A stretch of 64,000 nucleotides of DNA from NCBI GenBank assembly GCA_944323155.1, contig CALURL010000007.1, positions 26,760 to 90,759 of the forward strand. The letters are read 5' to 3'. The DNA is from Candidatus Gastranaerophilales bacterium. Lineage in GTDB: Bacteria > Cyanobacteriota > Vampirovibrionia > Gastranaerophilales > Gastranaerophilaceae. The position numbers and the translations under genes are program-made. Positions 36,752 through 46,568 of the stretch are shown here, piece after piece (position 1 is the stretch's first letter; each line of letters starts with the position of its first letter). The notes below the pieces were generated by a model that searched no databases, was not told where the DNA came from, and worked only from the letters and a program-made list of their open reading frames with translations.

Positions 36752-37537
36752 ATGAAAATACTTGTATGCATAAAACAGGTTCCTGATACAGCAGATATCA
36801 AGTGGACTGAAAATAACACAATTCAAAGGGAAGGTGTCGAAAGCGTCATCAACCCTTTTGACATATATGCAATTGAAACTGCATTGGAAATAAAAAAATC
36901 TTGCGAAAATGTAGAGATAACAGCACTCAGCATGGGGCCATTACAGGCAGAAGAAATTTTGAGAAAAGCTATCGCTGTTGGCTGCGATAATGGAGTTCTT
37001 GTCAGCGATAAAAAATTTGCCGGTGCAGACACATATTCCACAGGAAAAACTATTGCAGCAGCCATAAAAACATTTTGCCCGGACTTTGATTTAATTATAT
37101 GCGGCCAATTTGCAACTGACGGAGATACCGCGCAAACCGGTCCAACTATTGCAAACAATTTAGATATTCCACAGGTTACTTATGTTAAACAAATAAATTC
37201 CTGTGAAAACAATTCAATTACGCTAGAACGCGAAACAGAAGAAGGCACTGAAACTCTAAAAGTTCATTTTCCTGCATTAATATGCGTTTTGCAAAATGAC
37301 AAAGAACCGCAAAGACCGCGCATAAATGGTATAATAAAGGCACAAAAAGCGGAAATCCAAACTTTAACGCTTAACGATATCGGTTTATCTTCTGATGAAG
37401 TCGGAATAAAAGGTTCACCAACATATGTAAGCAAAGCATTTCGTCCTGAAAACAAACGGGAAAAGTGTGTAATAATTAATACCTGTGATGAACTTTTTGA
37501 AAAACTATGTCAATGCGGGGTAAAAATAAATGAGTAA
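36752..37537 (+). CDS. etfB: Electron transfer flavoprotein beta subunit
   Basis: A 261-residue EtfB. It has the family start MKILVCIKQVPDT, the NPFDIYAIETALEIK block and the nucleotide-binding CGQFATDGDTAQTGP segment. With EtfA it forms a soluble heterodimer carrying FAD that passes electrons between dehydrogenases and carriers; some EtfAB complexes bifurcate electrons to ferredoxin. It overlaps etfA by 8 bases. No acyl-CoA dehydrogenase is adjacent. Confidence 0.92.
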   Translation: MKILVCIKQVPDTADIKWTENNTIQREGVESVINPFDIYAIETALEIKKSCENVEITALSMGPLQAEEILRKAIAVGCDNGVLVSDKKFAGADTYSTGKTIAAAIKTFCPDFDLIICGQFATDGDTAQTGPTIANNLDIPQVTYVKQINSCENNSITLERETEEGTETLKVHFPALICVLQNDKEPQRPRINGIIKAQKAEIQTLTLNDIGLSSDEVGIKGSPTYVSKAFRPENKREKCVIINTCDELFEKLCQCGVKINE

Positions 37538-38525
37538 TAAAACAATTTTGTTATACGCCGAAGTCACAAAAGAAAATTATTTGCATACGGTTTTATTTGA
37601 ACTGGCAAACAAAGCTCACGAACTTGCAAAATCTCTGGATAATGCAACAATTGCAGCGCTATTGATAACAAAACCTGGAATGCTTAACGAATTCAAAGAA
37701 GCATTCGAAAATAACGGCTTTGACAAAGTTTATATTGCAGAACATGAAAAATTTTCTAATTATTCCACTGAATTATATTCAAAAGCGGCTTTGGATATAA
37801 TAAAAGAAATTCAACCTGAAATTATCTTGATAGGAGCAACAACACAAGGAAGAGATTTAGCGCCAAGAATCTCATCCTCACTTCATACAGGCTTAACCGC
37901 TGATTGTATAGAATTGGAAATTAACGAAAAAGGGATGCTTGCCGCGACCCGCCCAACCTTTGGCGGCAAACTTATGGCGACAATTCTCTGCAAAAATAAG
38001 CCGCAGATGGCAACAGTAAGACCAAAAGTATTCAAGCCATTAAATGAAATTCTCAAAAAAAATACTGAATACATACTTAAAACACCGGATTTATCTAATC
38101 TAAAAACAAATGTTGAGCTCATAAAATTCACAAAAAATCTAACTTCATGTATAAATGAATTAGATAGTGCAGAAATTATTGTAGCCGGCGGCAAAGGCAT
38201 GAAAAATGAGGAAGGCTTCAGACTTTTAAAGGAATTTGCAAATACAATAGGTGCAGCCGTAGGTGCAAGCAGAGGGGCTGTAGATATGGGACTTGCAGCT
38301 CATGAAATGCAAATTGGTCAAACCGGCAAAACAGTAACTCCAAAATTATACATAGCCTGCGGAATTTCCGGAGCAATCCAGCATATTGTCGGAATGGATG
38401 GTTCTGACAAAGTTATTGCAATAAATTCAGACAAAAATGCACCAATTTTTGAAAACAGTGATTACGGCATTGTTGGAGATGCATTTGAAATTCTCCCCCA
38501 ATTAACTAAAATGTTAATAAAATAA
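37530..38525 (+). CDS. etfA: Electron transfer flavoprotein alpha subunit
   Basis: A 331-residue EtfA. The N-terminal domain contains GATTQGRDLAPRISSSLHTGLTAD. The C-terminal FAD-binding domain has AGGKGMKNEEGF, VGASRGAVDMG, QIGQTGKTVTPKLYIACGISGA and INSDKNAPIFENSDYGIVGD, all conserved. Partner of etfB, with overlapping reading frames. Which dehydrogenase feeds it is not visible in the window. Confidence 0.94.
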   Translation: MSNKTILLYAEVTKENYLHTVLFELANKAHELAKSLDNATIAALLITKPGMLNEFKEAFENNGFDKVYIAEHEKFSNYSTELYSKAALDIIKEIQPEIILIGATTQGRDLAPRISSSLHTGLTADCIELEINEKGMLAATRPTFGGKLMATILCKNKPQMATVRPKVFKPLNEILKKNTEYILKTPDLSNLKTNVELIKFTKNLTSCINELDSAEIIVAGGKGMKNEEGFRLLKEFANTIGAAVGASRGAVDMGLAAHEMQIGQTGKTVTPKLYIACGISGAIQHIVGMDGSDKVIAINSDKNAPIFENSDYGIVGDAFEILPQLTKMLIK

Positions 38526-38644
38526 TGAATACAATATAATAAGAAAAAGGGGACTGAATTTATCTATATAAATTATAACTACAACTTTTTTTGTGCTAAA
38601 ATAAATTAGTAATTGACCTATTTTTCAAAGAAAGGATAAGGGAT

Positions 38645-39922
38645 ATGAATAAAGTTGTAGTTGGTGCTCAATGGGGCGATGAAGGTAAAGCAAAAATTAC
38701 TGACTTACTTGCAGAAGATGCTGATTTAATTATACGCTATCAGGGCGGCTGTAATGCAGGGCATACTGTCGTTGTTGACAACAAAACTTATAAGTTTCAC
38801 CTGATACCTTCTGGAATTTTATACGGTAATAAAATTTGTTTTATCGGTGCAGGAACTGTTATTCTGCCTGAATATTTTGAGACAGAAGTGCAGGGATTAA
38901 TCTCTGATGGAATTGATGTCTCAAACTTAAAAATAAGCCCGCTTGCAGCAATTACAATGCCTTATCACACAGAAGTTGACGGATACAGTGAAGACAACGC
39001 TAAAAAAGGGAAAATAGGAACTACAAAAAAAGGGATTGGGCCAACTTATACCGACAAGGCAGCACGTATCGGATTCAGGATTGAAGATTTATATTGTCCA
39101 GAAGCTTTAAATGAAAAATTAGATATTATTTTGCCTCTTAAAAATAAAACACTAAAAGAAGTTTACGGCTTAAAGCCTTTTTCAAAAGATGAAATAAAAT
39201 CATTATGCGAAAGATATGCAGAAATTTTCCGTCCTTATGTTTGCTTTGATTGGCAAGAAATGTTGAACAAATATAAAAAAGGGAAAAACATTCTTTTTGA
39301 AGGTGCTCAAGGCGTAATGCTTGATATAGATTACGGAACATATCCTTATGTAACAAGTTCCAATCCTATAGGCGGCGGAGCTGCTATCGGAAGCGGTTAC
39401 GGGCCGACAATGATTGATGAGGTAATAGGTGTTGCAAAAGCTTATGTTACAAGAGTTGGAGAAGGACCTTTTGCAACAGAGTTAACAGATGAAACAGGCG
39501 ACAGAATTCGCGAAGTCGGTCATGAATTCGGTGTAACAACAGGACGTCCACGCCGCTGTGGCTGGTTTGACGCTGTTACTATGAAATATTCTGTTCTTGT
39601 AGGAGGCCTGACATCTGTTGCGCTTACTAAGATTGATGTATTTGATAAGTTTGATGAAATTAAGGTTTGTATTGCTTATAAAGATATTAGAGACGGAAAA
39701 ATATATACACAGTATCCGACAAATGTATTTATGCATAAATATCTAGAACCGGTTTATGAAACATTTAAAGGTTGGAATACAGACATATCAGGAATAAGAG
39801 ATTATGCTCAATTGCCACAAAACTGCAAAAAATATCTTGAACGCCTTGAGGAACTTATCGGGGTGCCGATTTCTATTGTAAGCGTCGGGCCAGACAGAGA
39901 ACAAACTATTTTCAAAGTGTAA
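38645..39922 (+). CDS. purA: Adenylosuccinate synthetase
   Basis: A 425-residue GTP-dependent enzyme joining IMP and aspartate, the first committed step to AMP. It shows the N-terminal GAQWGDEGKAK loop, QGGCNAGHTV, GTTKKGIGPTYTDKAAR, FEGAQGVMLDIDYGTYPYVTSSN and TTGRPRRCGWFD. Length is normal. Upstream are a TGCTAAAAT extended -10 element and the ribosome binding site AAAGGATAAGG. Monocistronic by appearance. Confidence 0.96.
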   Translation: MNKVVVGAQWGDEGKAKITDLLAEDADLIIRYQGGCNAGHTVVVDNKTYKFHLIPSGILYGNKICFIGAGTVILPEYFETEVQGLISDGIDVSNLKISPLAAITMPYHTEVDGYSEDNAKKGKIGTTKKGIGPTYTDKAARIGFRIEDLYCPEALNEKLDIILPLKNKTLKEVYGLKPFSKDEIKSLCERYAEIFRPYVCFDWQEMLNKYKKGKNILFEGAQGVMLDIDYGTYPYVTSSNPIGGGAAIGSGYGPTMIDEVIGVAKAYVTRVGEGPFATELTDETGDRIREVGHEFGVTTGRPRRCGWFDAVTMKYSVLVGGLTSVALTKIDVFDKFDEIKVCIAYKDIRDGKIYTQYPTNVFMHKYLEPVYETFKGWNTDISGIRDYAQLPQNCKKYLERLEELIGVPISIVSVGPDREQTIFKV

Positions 39923-39999
39923 AACTTTATATTTCTTATAAAATAAGCAATTTTTCATATTTATATGTTTTTATAAACATATAGGTAGAATGGTATACT

Positions 40000-42813
40000 A
40001 TGCTTAATATTAATCCTCATTTTACAAATAATATTAATACTGTTAATAATATCAAAACAACAAAGCCGCAAAATAAAACATATGAAAAAACAATTTCAAC
40101 AACAAACCAGGCTGAATTCCCCAATATACAACCTGATTATGCGGTGAAAACTCCTATCGCATATCAGAAAATCGAAGAAATAAATTTTCCTTATGATATA
40201 AAAGCACACTATTATAGGCTTTCTAATGGTCAAAAAGTAGTCATTGTTCCTAAAGAAGGAGAAACTGTTTTAAGAACTTATGTTAACACAGGCTCTATGA
40301 ATGAACCGGATAAATTACGCGGAATAAGTCATTATATTGAGCATAACCTGTTTAACGGTTCAGATGGGTTAGAAGAAGGACAATTCTTTAAAGAAGTTGA
40401 TAAAATGGGGGCTTCAACAAACGCAAGCACAGGCTTTGCTGAAACCAATTATTACATAAGCTCAAACCTTTTAGGCAAAAATGATTTGGAAAATAAAATT
40501 AAACTCCACGCATCAATGCTTGAAACTCCGCGTTTTGCAATTGATAAACTTGAAAAAGAAAAAGGCATTGTAAATTCTGAAATAAACATGATTCTTTCAG
40601 ATCCTGAAAATCTTGCAGTTAACAGAACTATAAAGAATTTATATAATATAAACTCAACCTCAACAGACTTGATAGGCGGAACCACAGATAATATAACAAA
40701 CCTAACAAAAGATGATGTTGTAAATTATTATAATAATAATTATTATCCTGCAAATATGGTAACAGTAATAACCGGTGAGGTTGAGCCTGATGAGACAATG
40801 AAGTTAATCTCCAAATACTTTACATCAACCAAACAGCCATCATATAATAGACATTTTGAAATGCTGCAGCCTATTCAACAACCTAAAAGAGAAGATATAA
40901 TTTCAGATAAGGCAACTGCAACATCTATAGTTATAGGATTCAACGGACCGCAAAACAACAATACTAAAGATAGAATATTAATGGAAGCTTTGGGAAGAAT
41001 ACTGACCTCAAGTTCAACTCCAAGAATGTATAAGGCTTTGAAGCCTCTAAATACCGCAGCCTGGATTGAAAATGAAAAAGTAAGCACAAATCCTAATGAC
41101 GGCAGAGCTATTTTAATATCAACAGAATGCATTGATGAAAATTCTGAAAAAGCATTAAAAGCAATATATAACGAAATTGCTCAAATAAGTAATCAGCCTC
41201 CATTACATGATGAATTACAAATCGTACAAAAACAAATGCTTGACAGCTTTACAAAGAATTTTGAATATTCATTTGCAATAAATGACAAAATTGGGACAGC
41301 ATTTCTAGAAAATAATCAGGATTACATCAATAACTATGAACAAATAGTTAAATCAATTACACCTGAAGATATTTCAAATACCGCAAAAAAGTATCTGGAC
41401 TTAAATAAAGCAGCAATTACCGTGATACATCCAAAAAATATCTCAAAAGATGATATTCAAACTAATTATAAAAATGCAAATATAGCATTTCACGGACAAA
41501 AAAAGGAGCCTGTAAATTTAAATAACGTAAAGATGTATAATTTGGCAAACAATATAAAAGTTATCACAAATGATACAAAAACAGATAACGTTTATATGAA
41601 CATAAATTTTAATTGCGATGATTACGCAAAAAGCAAGCCTTCTGCGTCTTTAATACTATCAGCAATTCTTAACGAAGGAACAATTGATAAAAATCAGGAG
41701 CAATTTGACTTTGAAATTGCAAAAAATGGGATTAAAATGAGCGCAAAAGCGACTGATGCTTCCTTATCGCTGTTTACAAGCTCAGGCTCTGATGATATGG
41801 ATAAAGCGTTAAAATCCGCAAAAGAAATTATTTATTCGCCCAGATTTACTCAGGGAACTTTTGATTACGCAAAAGGTTTGATAAAAGACCAACTTTTAAC
41901 AGAAGAAAAAAGCGCTAATGACAAACTTGAAAAAGAATTATATGAAAATCTACCATACGGCTATAATAAAGAAGATTTACTGAAAGATCTAGAAACAGTA
42001 ACCCTTGAAGATGTCAAAAATCTATATAACTACTTTATAACAAACTCAAAAGTTGATGTTGAAGTTTCAGCACCTTTCAACAAAAAAACAGGTCTCGACA
42101 ATACATTATTCACGGAATTGTCTGAAATGCCTAAGGTAACAGAATTTTCTCCTATAAAAATCGCAGATTTTTATAAACCGGTAGAACAAGCTAAAGTTTT
42201 AACTGATACCGATTTTAGAAATCAGGCAGAAATTATTATGGCATATAAATTCAAAGCAAACGGTAATTTAAAAGACAGTGTTACATTAGAACTTTTAAAC
42301 AAAATCCTTGGCGGAGGCCCTTCATCAAGATTGTTTAATGACCTGAGAGAAAAAGAAAAACTTGCGTACTCTGTTCGCTCTTCATGCAACAGAATTGATA
42401 ATATAGGAACAATCAAATTAAAAATAGGTACAACCACAGAAAACAACGAAACCGGCGAAATCAGCTATGATAACGTTGAAAAATCCATAGAAGGCTTCAA
42501 ACGTCACATAACTGATTTAAAAAATAAAAAGGTTAGTGAAGAAGAATTGAACAATGCCAAACTTAGCTTAAAAAATGATCTTTTAAGCAGTAATGAAAGT
42601 GCTTCAGACAAACTATCTTCCATTGCTTTAGGAATTGCATCTCCATATGGTGTATCAAGACAAAATCAATATTTTGATATGATAGATACTATTACGACTC
42701 AAGACATTTATAATGCAGCAAACTACATCTTCTCAGGTAAACCTGTATATTCAATTCTTGCAACACCAAATACTCTTGCCGCTGAAAAAGATTATCTGGA
42801 TAAGTTAAACTAA
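40000..42813 (+). CDS. M16-family zinc metallopeptidase, two-domain, without signal peptide
   Basis: A 937-residue protein. The inverted zinc motif HxxEH (HYIEH) is near residues 110-114, with the downstream Glu region about 75 residues later (ALEKEKGIVNSEI-like block), so the first half is catalytic. The second M16 half, from about residue 500, lacks the motif and has the GGGPSSRLFNDLREKEKLAYSV segment typical of the inactive partner domain. Most bacterial M16B proteins of this size are periplasmic, but the N-terminus here is an Asn/Thr-rich tail of about 60 residues without a signal peptide. TATACT abuts the ATG. Confidence 0.87.
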   Translation: MLNINPHFTNNINTVNNIKTTKPQNKTYEKTISTTNQAEFPNIQPDYAVKTPIAYQKIEEINFPYDIKAHYYRLSNGQKVVIVPKEGETVLRTYVNTGSMNEPDKLRGISHYIEHNLFNGSDGLEEGQFFKEVDKMGASTNASTGFAETNYYISSNLLGKNDLENKIKLHASMLETPRFAIDKLEKEKGIVNSEINMILSDPENLAVNRTIKNLYNINSTSTDLIGGTTDNITNLTKDDVVNYYNNNYYPANMVTVITGEVEPDETMKLISKYFTSTKQPSYNRHFEMLQPIQQPKREDIISDKATATSIVIGFNGPQNNNTKDRILMEALGRILTSSSTPRMYKALKPLNTAAWIENEKVSTNPNDGRAILISTECIDENSEKALKAIYNEIAQISNQPPLHDELQIVQKQMLDSFTKNFEYSFAINDKIGTAFLENNQDYINNYEQIVKSITPEDISNTAKKYLDLNKAAITVIHPKNISKDDIQTNYKNANIAFHGQKKEPVNLNNVKMYNLANNIKVITNDTKTDNVYMNINFNCDDYAKSKPSASLILSAILNEGTIDKNQEQFDFEIAKNGIKMSAKATDASLSLFTSSGSDDMDKALKSAKEIIYSPRFTQGTFDYAKGLIKDQLLTEEKSANDKLEKELYENLPYGYNKEDLLKDLETVTLEDVKNLYNYFITNSKVDVEVSAPFNKKTGLDNTLFTELSEMPKVTEFSPIKIADFYKPVEQAKVLTDTDFRNQAEIIMAYKFKANGNLKDSVTLELLNKILGGGPSSRLFNDLREKEKLAYSVRSSCNRIDNIGTIKLKIGTTTENNETGEISYDNVEKSIEGFKRHITDLKNKKVSEEELNNAKLSLKNDLLSSNESASDKLSSIALGIASPYGVSRQNQYFDMIDTITTQDIYNAANYIFSGKPVYSILATPNTLAAEKDYLDKLN

Positions 42814-43013
42814 TATTTTTCAAAAACGTCACGATAAGACATAATTGCATAAATAATAGCGCTAATACCCACAAGAATATAAATAATTCTTGCAACAACT
42901 GTCATATCGCCAAAGATTAAAGCGACTAAATCTAGTCCAAAAGCCCCTAATAGTCCCCAGTTCAACGCACCTATCAAAACAAGAATATATGTAATAATTT
43001 TTAATGCTTGCAT
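42810..43013 (-). CDS. Small membrane protein of the DUF378 family
   Basis: A 67-residue protein with two membrane segments and the DUF378 pattern LVLIGALNWGLLGAFGLD and RIIYILVGISAI. Function unknown in any organism I know of. The start has AGGAGG upstream. It overlaps the end of the convergent peptidase gene by 4 bases. Confidence 0.85.
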   Translation of the reverse strand: MQALKIITYILVLIGALNWGLLGAFGLDLVALIFGDMTVVARIIYILVGISAIIYAIMSYRDVFEKY

Positions 43014-43086
43014 TTATTTATCCTCCTTTTCAAACTTATTATTTCCTGTATAAAAAATAATTAAATTCCCCAAAAGAGCAATAAAA

Positions 43087-43116
43087 AAAAGACTCCTCAA
43101 AAAAGAGAAGTCTTTT
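43087..43116 (-). terminator. Terminator of gap
   Basis: AAAAGACT-CTC / GAG-AAGTCTTTT hairpin followed on the minus strand by a long T-run, 24 bases after the gap stop codon. Confidence 0.75.
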
Positions 43117-43139
43117 CTTTATTTTTAGTTTTATAAAAA

Positions 43140-44156
<1,017 letters not shown>

Positions 44157-44259
44157 TTACTCCTTCTTCTTTTGTAAAACCTTTAACATGTCACTTATAG
44201 CACTAACAAAAAAACTAATCAAGTAGGTATAGGCGTCTAAAATATTAAGAAAAAGTTAA

Positions 44260-45004
44260 TTATTTACATTTATGCTTACCGTCCCATGATAAATCATCAC
44301 AATGCAAATAATCCATATTTTCATTTAATAATAACCATGCAGTACAACCATATCCATTATTTAAACATACCGAAAAGTTCATAACTGAAGAAGGTGATTC
44401 ATCAGGACTTCCAGCAGGAATTATACCATATTTTGTCCAATAGAATACAAAAGTATCGCGTCCAAAAGTATTCGGCTTCTGCATCCCATTTATATCAACA
44501 TAAATCTCTTTACAAATATTCTTTAAAGCAGGCGTAGAACCTCTTACGATATTACAATCATCAAGTATAACCCCGTCTCCGTTGGCACCATTTTCAGAGA
44601 ATTTCAGGAATGTACCATCCGGCAGCACCATAGCATAAGCAGCAATTCTATATCCTGAATTGCCGTCATATTGACCATGTAAATATTTATATCCTTTATT
44701 TATGCAATCTGAATTTGAACATATTTTTATATGATTTACATAATTTTTCAAAATATTATAAGCAGTGTAGACCTCAGAAAGTATTTCGCTATTTGATTGT
44801 ATAATATTCCACTCATTCGGATAGCCGTAATCATTTGTGATTTGAATATACACCTGTGAAAGAAGTGAATATGCTTTTTTTTAAACGCTCTAAAGTAACC
44901 TTTTCCTGATATTTCTGAATTAAAGATGGCAAAGTTAATGCCGCAACAATTCCGATTATACCTAATGTAATTAAGACTTCAGCAAGTGTAAAACCCTTTC
45001 TCAT
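44260..45004 (-). CDS. Prepilin-like protein, frame broken at an A8 tract
   Basis: Starts at ATG 45004 (MRKGFTLAEVLITLGIIG) with GGAG upstream. This copy has the short ordinary leader and no G tract. After about 40 codons, in LERLKK, a run of eight A shifts the frame; seven would continue as LERLKKAYSLLSQVYIQITN into the intact head domain. The head has the VDINGMQKPNTFGRDTFVF motif and the Cys-rich GCTAWLLLNENMDYLHC end shared with the gene at 23021-23817. A 30-bp palindrome and an XRE regulator gene are immediately upstream on the other strand. Confidence 0.72.
44875..44882 (-). repeat. A8 tract that breaks a prepilin gene
   Basis: Eight T on the plus strand (A in the coding strand) at the exact point where the reading frame changes; seven would restore the family sequence LERLKKAYS. 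Confidence 0.8.
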
Positions 45005-45031
45005 AAATTCTCCTTTTATAAACAATCATTA

Positions 45032-45061
45032 AATAATATTATATAGCTATATAATATTATT
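45032..45061. promoter_or_regulatory. Perfect 30-bp palindrome between divergent genes, candidate operator
   Basis: AATAATATTATATAG followed directly by its exact inverse, with no loop. It lies 28 bases upstream of the prepilin start (minus strand) and 56 bases upstream of the XRE regulator start (plus strand). It has no T-run and no spacer, so a dimer-bound operator is more likely than a terminator. Confidence 0.5.
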
Positions 45062-45116
45062 ATACATATCTATAATTCATTTTGCAACTGTTTGCTTAAA
45101 ATGATAAAAATTTTAT

Positions 45117-45326
45117 ATGATTAAAAATAAATTATCCGAAATTATGGGCAGAAGACGAATGAACATGGCAGAAGTTGCAAGAGAATCTGGTTTGACCCAT
45201 GTAACTGTGTTTAGAATTTACCATGACAAAACAAAGACAATAGAACTTGAAACTTTAGACAAATTGTGTAATGCTTTAAATTGTAGAATTCAGGATATAT
45301 TTGAACATATTCCTGACAAGGATTAG
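45117..45326 (+). CDS. XRE/Cro-CI family transcriptional regulator (small)
   Basis: A 69-residue protein that is almost only a helix-turn-helix. RRRMNMAEVARESGLTHVTVFRIYHDKTKTI covers the two DNA-contact helices, and LDKLCNALNCRIQDIFEHIPD is the typical tail of the phage Cro/YozG-like group. It binds DNA as a dimer in this family. It is divergent from a prepilin gene with a 30-bp palindrome between them, the natural candidate for its site. No ribosome binding site precedes the ATG. The next gene starts 10 bases downstream. Confidence 0.82.
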   Translation: MIKNKLSEIMGRRRMNMAEVARESGLTHVTVFRIYHDKTKTIELETLDKLCNALNCRIQDIFEHIPDKD

Positions 45327-45336
45327 GGAAAACAAA

Positions 45337-45645
45337 ATGAGAATAGCAAAAATCACAAATTGTCAGTATTTTAGCGGTACACCCAATGGCAAAAAACAAT
45401 CAATTTTAGATAAAATGCACACCTATACAAAAAATTCCGCAGATATGAATGATACAATAATCGTTCCGAGAACTATTTTTAAAGGCTATTTAGGAATTAT
45501 GACCGGCACAACTCTATTAACTCTTGGCGGTCTATTTAACAGTAAAAAATATCCTAAGACATCAAAAAGTCTTACAGCGGCCGGCCTGTTAACATCTTTA
45601 TACGGCACCTGGGCTTTTGTAAGACCTTTTATTGTTAAAGACTAG
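45337..45645 (+). CDS. Small protein with two hydrophobic segments, function unknown
   Basis: A 102-residue protein, start chosen at MRIAKITNCQYFSG with AGGGAAAA upstream. The polar N-terminal tail of about 50 residues resembles the tails of other lineage-specific proteins here. Two hydrophobic, Gly/Leu/Thr-rich segments follow (about residues 55-70 and 82-95). Directly downstream of the XRE regulator gene, probably cotranscribed. Not recognised. Confidence 0.5.
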   Translation: MRIAKITNCQYFSGTPNGKKQSILDKMHTYTKNSADMNDTIIVPRTIFKGYLGIMTGTTLLTLGGLFNSKKYPKTSKSLTAAGLLTSLYGTWAFVRPFIVKD

Positions 45646-45652
45646 ATATAAA

Positions 45653-46446
45653 TTATTCGAACTTTCCTGGAGTATAATTTTCGGTATTTATTAATTTATC
45701 ATTTGCAAGTACATAATTAAGATTTCCCATGCTATCAGATGATTTTATGGAGTTTTTGAAAAACAGTATTCCAAAACAATCAATTCCAACCTGATTAGGC
45801 CCCTTTAGACCATTTGTATCAATTCTTATATATCCACAATCTTCAACAGTTATATATTCACCCTTAAAACCATTTGGGCTTGAAGAATCAGGAATAAAAT
45901 TCCCATTACTATCTTTTTCATTTGACCAAAATGAATGAACACAACTTCCATTTGAGGCTGTTGTATCAATACTTAAAAAACTTCCATCAGCTAACACTGC
46001 CCTATTTGCATTAAACCAATTTGCTGATAAAGTATTACCCTCACCGTCATTAAGCTTTTTGTATTGCTTTGCGACATGATCTCCACCGCACTTTTCCATG
46101 TCATAAATACAGATATCAAGAACATTCATATTTTTTGTTATCATTTTTAAACGTTCTTCCATAGACACAGGATAAGTCCAAAAATATTCATAGTCCCCGA
46201 CAATTTCATTTTGGGCATTCCATGTATTTATAGTCGCCAAAATTGTAGTATAAGCCTTTTTAGCTGAAGTAACAAATACTTTTTCTCTATAGTTTGCAAT
46301 CAAATTGGGTAAAGTTAAAGCGGCTACAACTCCTATTACACCAAGTGTAATTAAAACTTCAGCAAGAGTAAACCCCTTAAAAGCACTGCTGTGAAGGCTT
46401 AAACGCTTGCCCCCCCCCCGACTTGCTTTCTAATTAAATTTTTCAT
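45653..46446 (-). CDS. Prepilin-like protein, frame broken at a G10 tract in the leader
   Basis: ATG at 46446 follows AAAAGGAG. Nine codons (MKNLIRKQV) precede G10; with ten, TAA follows within four codons. With eleven the frame reads KRLSLHSSAFKGFTLAEVL and enters the prepilin helix. The DNA around this tract differs from copies 1-3, so only the tract and its position are conserved. The head domain is a close paralogue of copy 1: QYKKLNDGEGNT, FWSNEKDSNGNFIPDSSSP, DTNGLKGPNQVGID, NYTPGKFE. Confidence 0.75.
46410..46419 (-). repeat. Homopolymer tract G10 in a prepilin leader (copy 4)
   Basis: Ten C on the plus strand, 28 bases into the reading frame; flanks unlike copies 1-3 (CGCTTG before, GACTTGC after). 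Confidence 0.9.
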
Positions 46447-46528
46447 GACTTAACTCCTTTTCTTATTAAAGTTGCTATAAATTTTTTGTATAAAATTATT
46501 ATAAAATATTATCTAAAATTTTTCAATA

Positions 46529-46563
46529 AAAAAGTGGTTATGAAATTTTTCACAACCACTTTT
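46529..46563 (-). terminator. Terminator of clpC
   Basis: AAAGTGGTT / AACCACTTT stem with an internal partial pairing, directly after the clpC stop codon. Confidence 0.65.
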
Positions 46564-46568
46564 CAATT

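Noticed and set aside
45032..45061. Palindrome as a terminator
   Set aside because: It has no loop or T-run and sits between divergent promoters, not after a gene.
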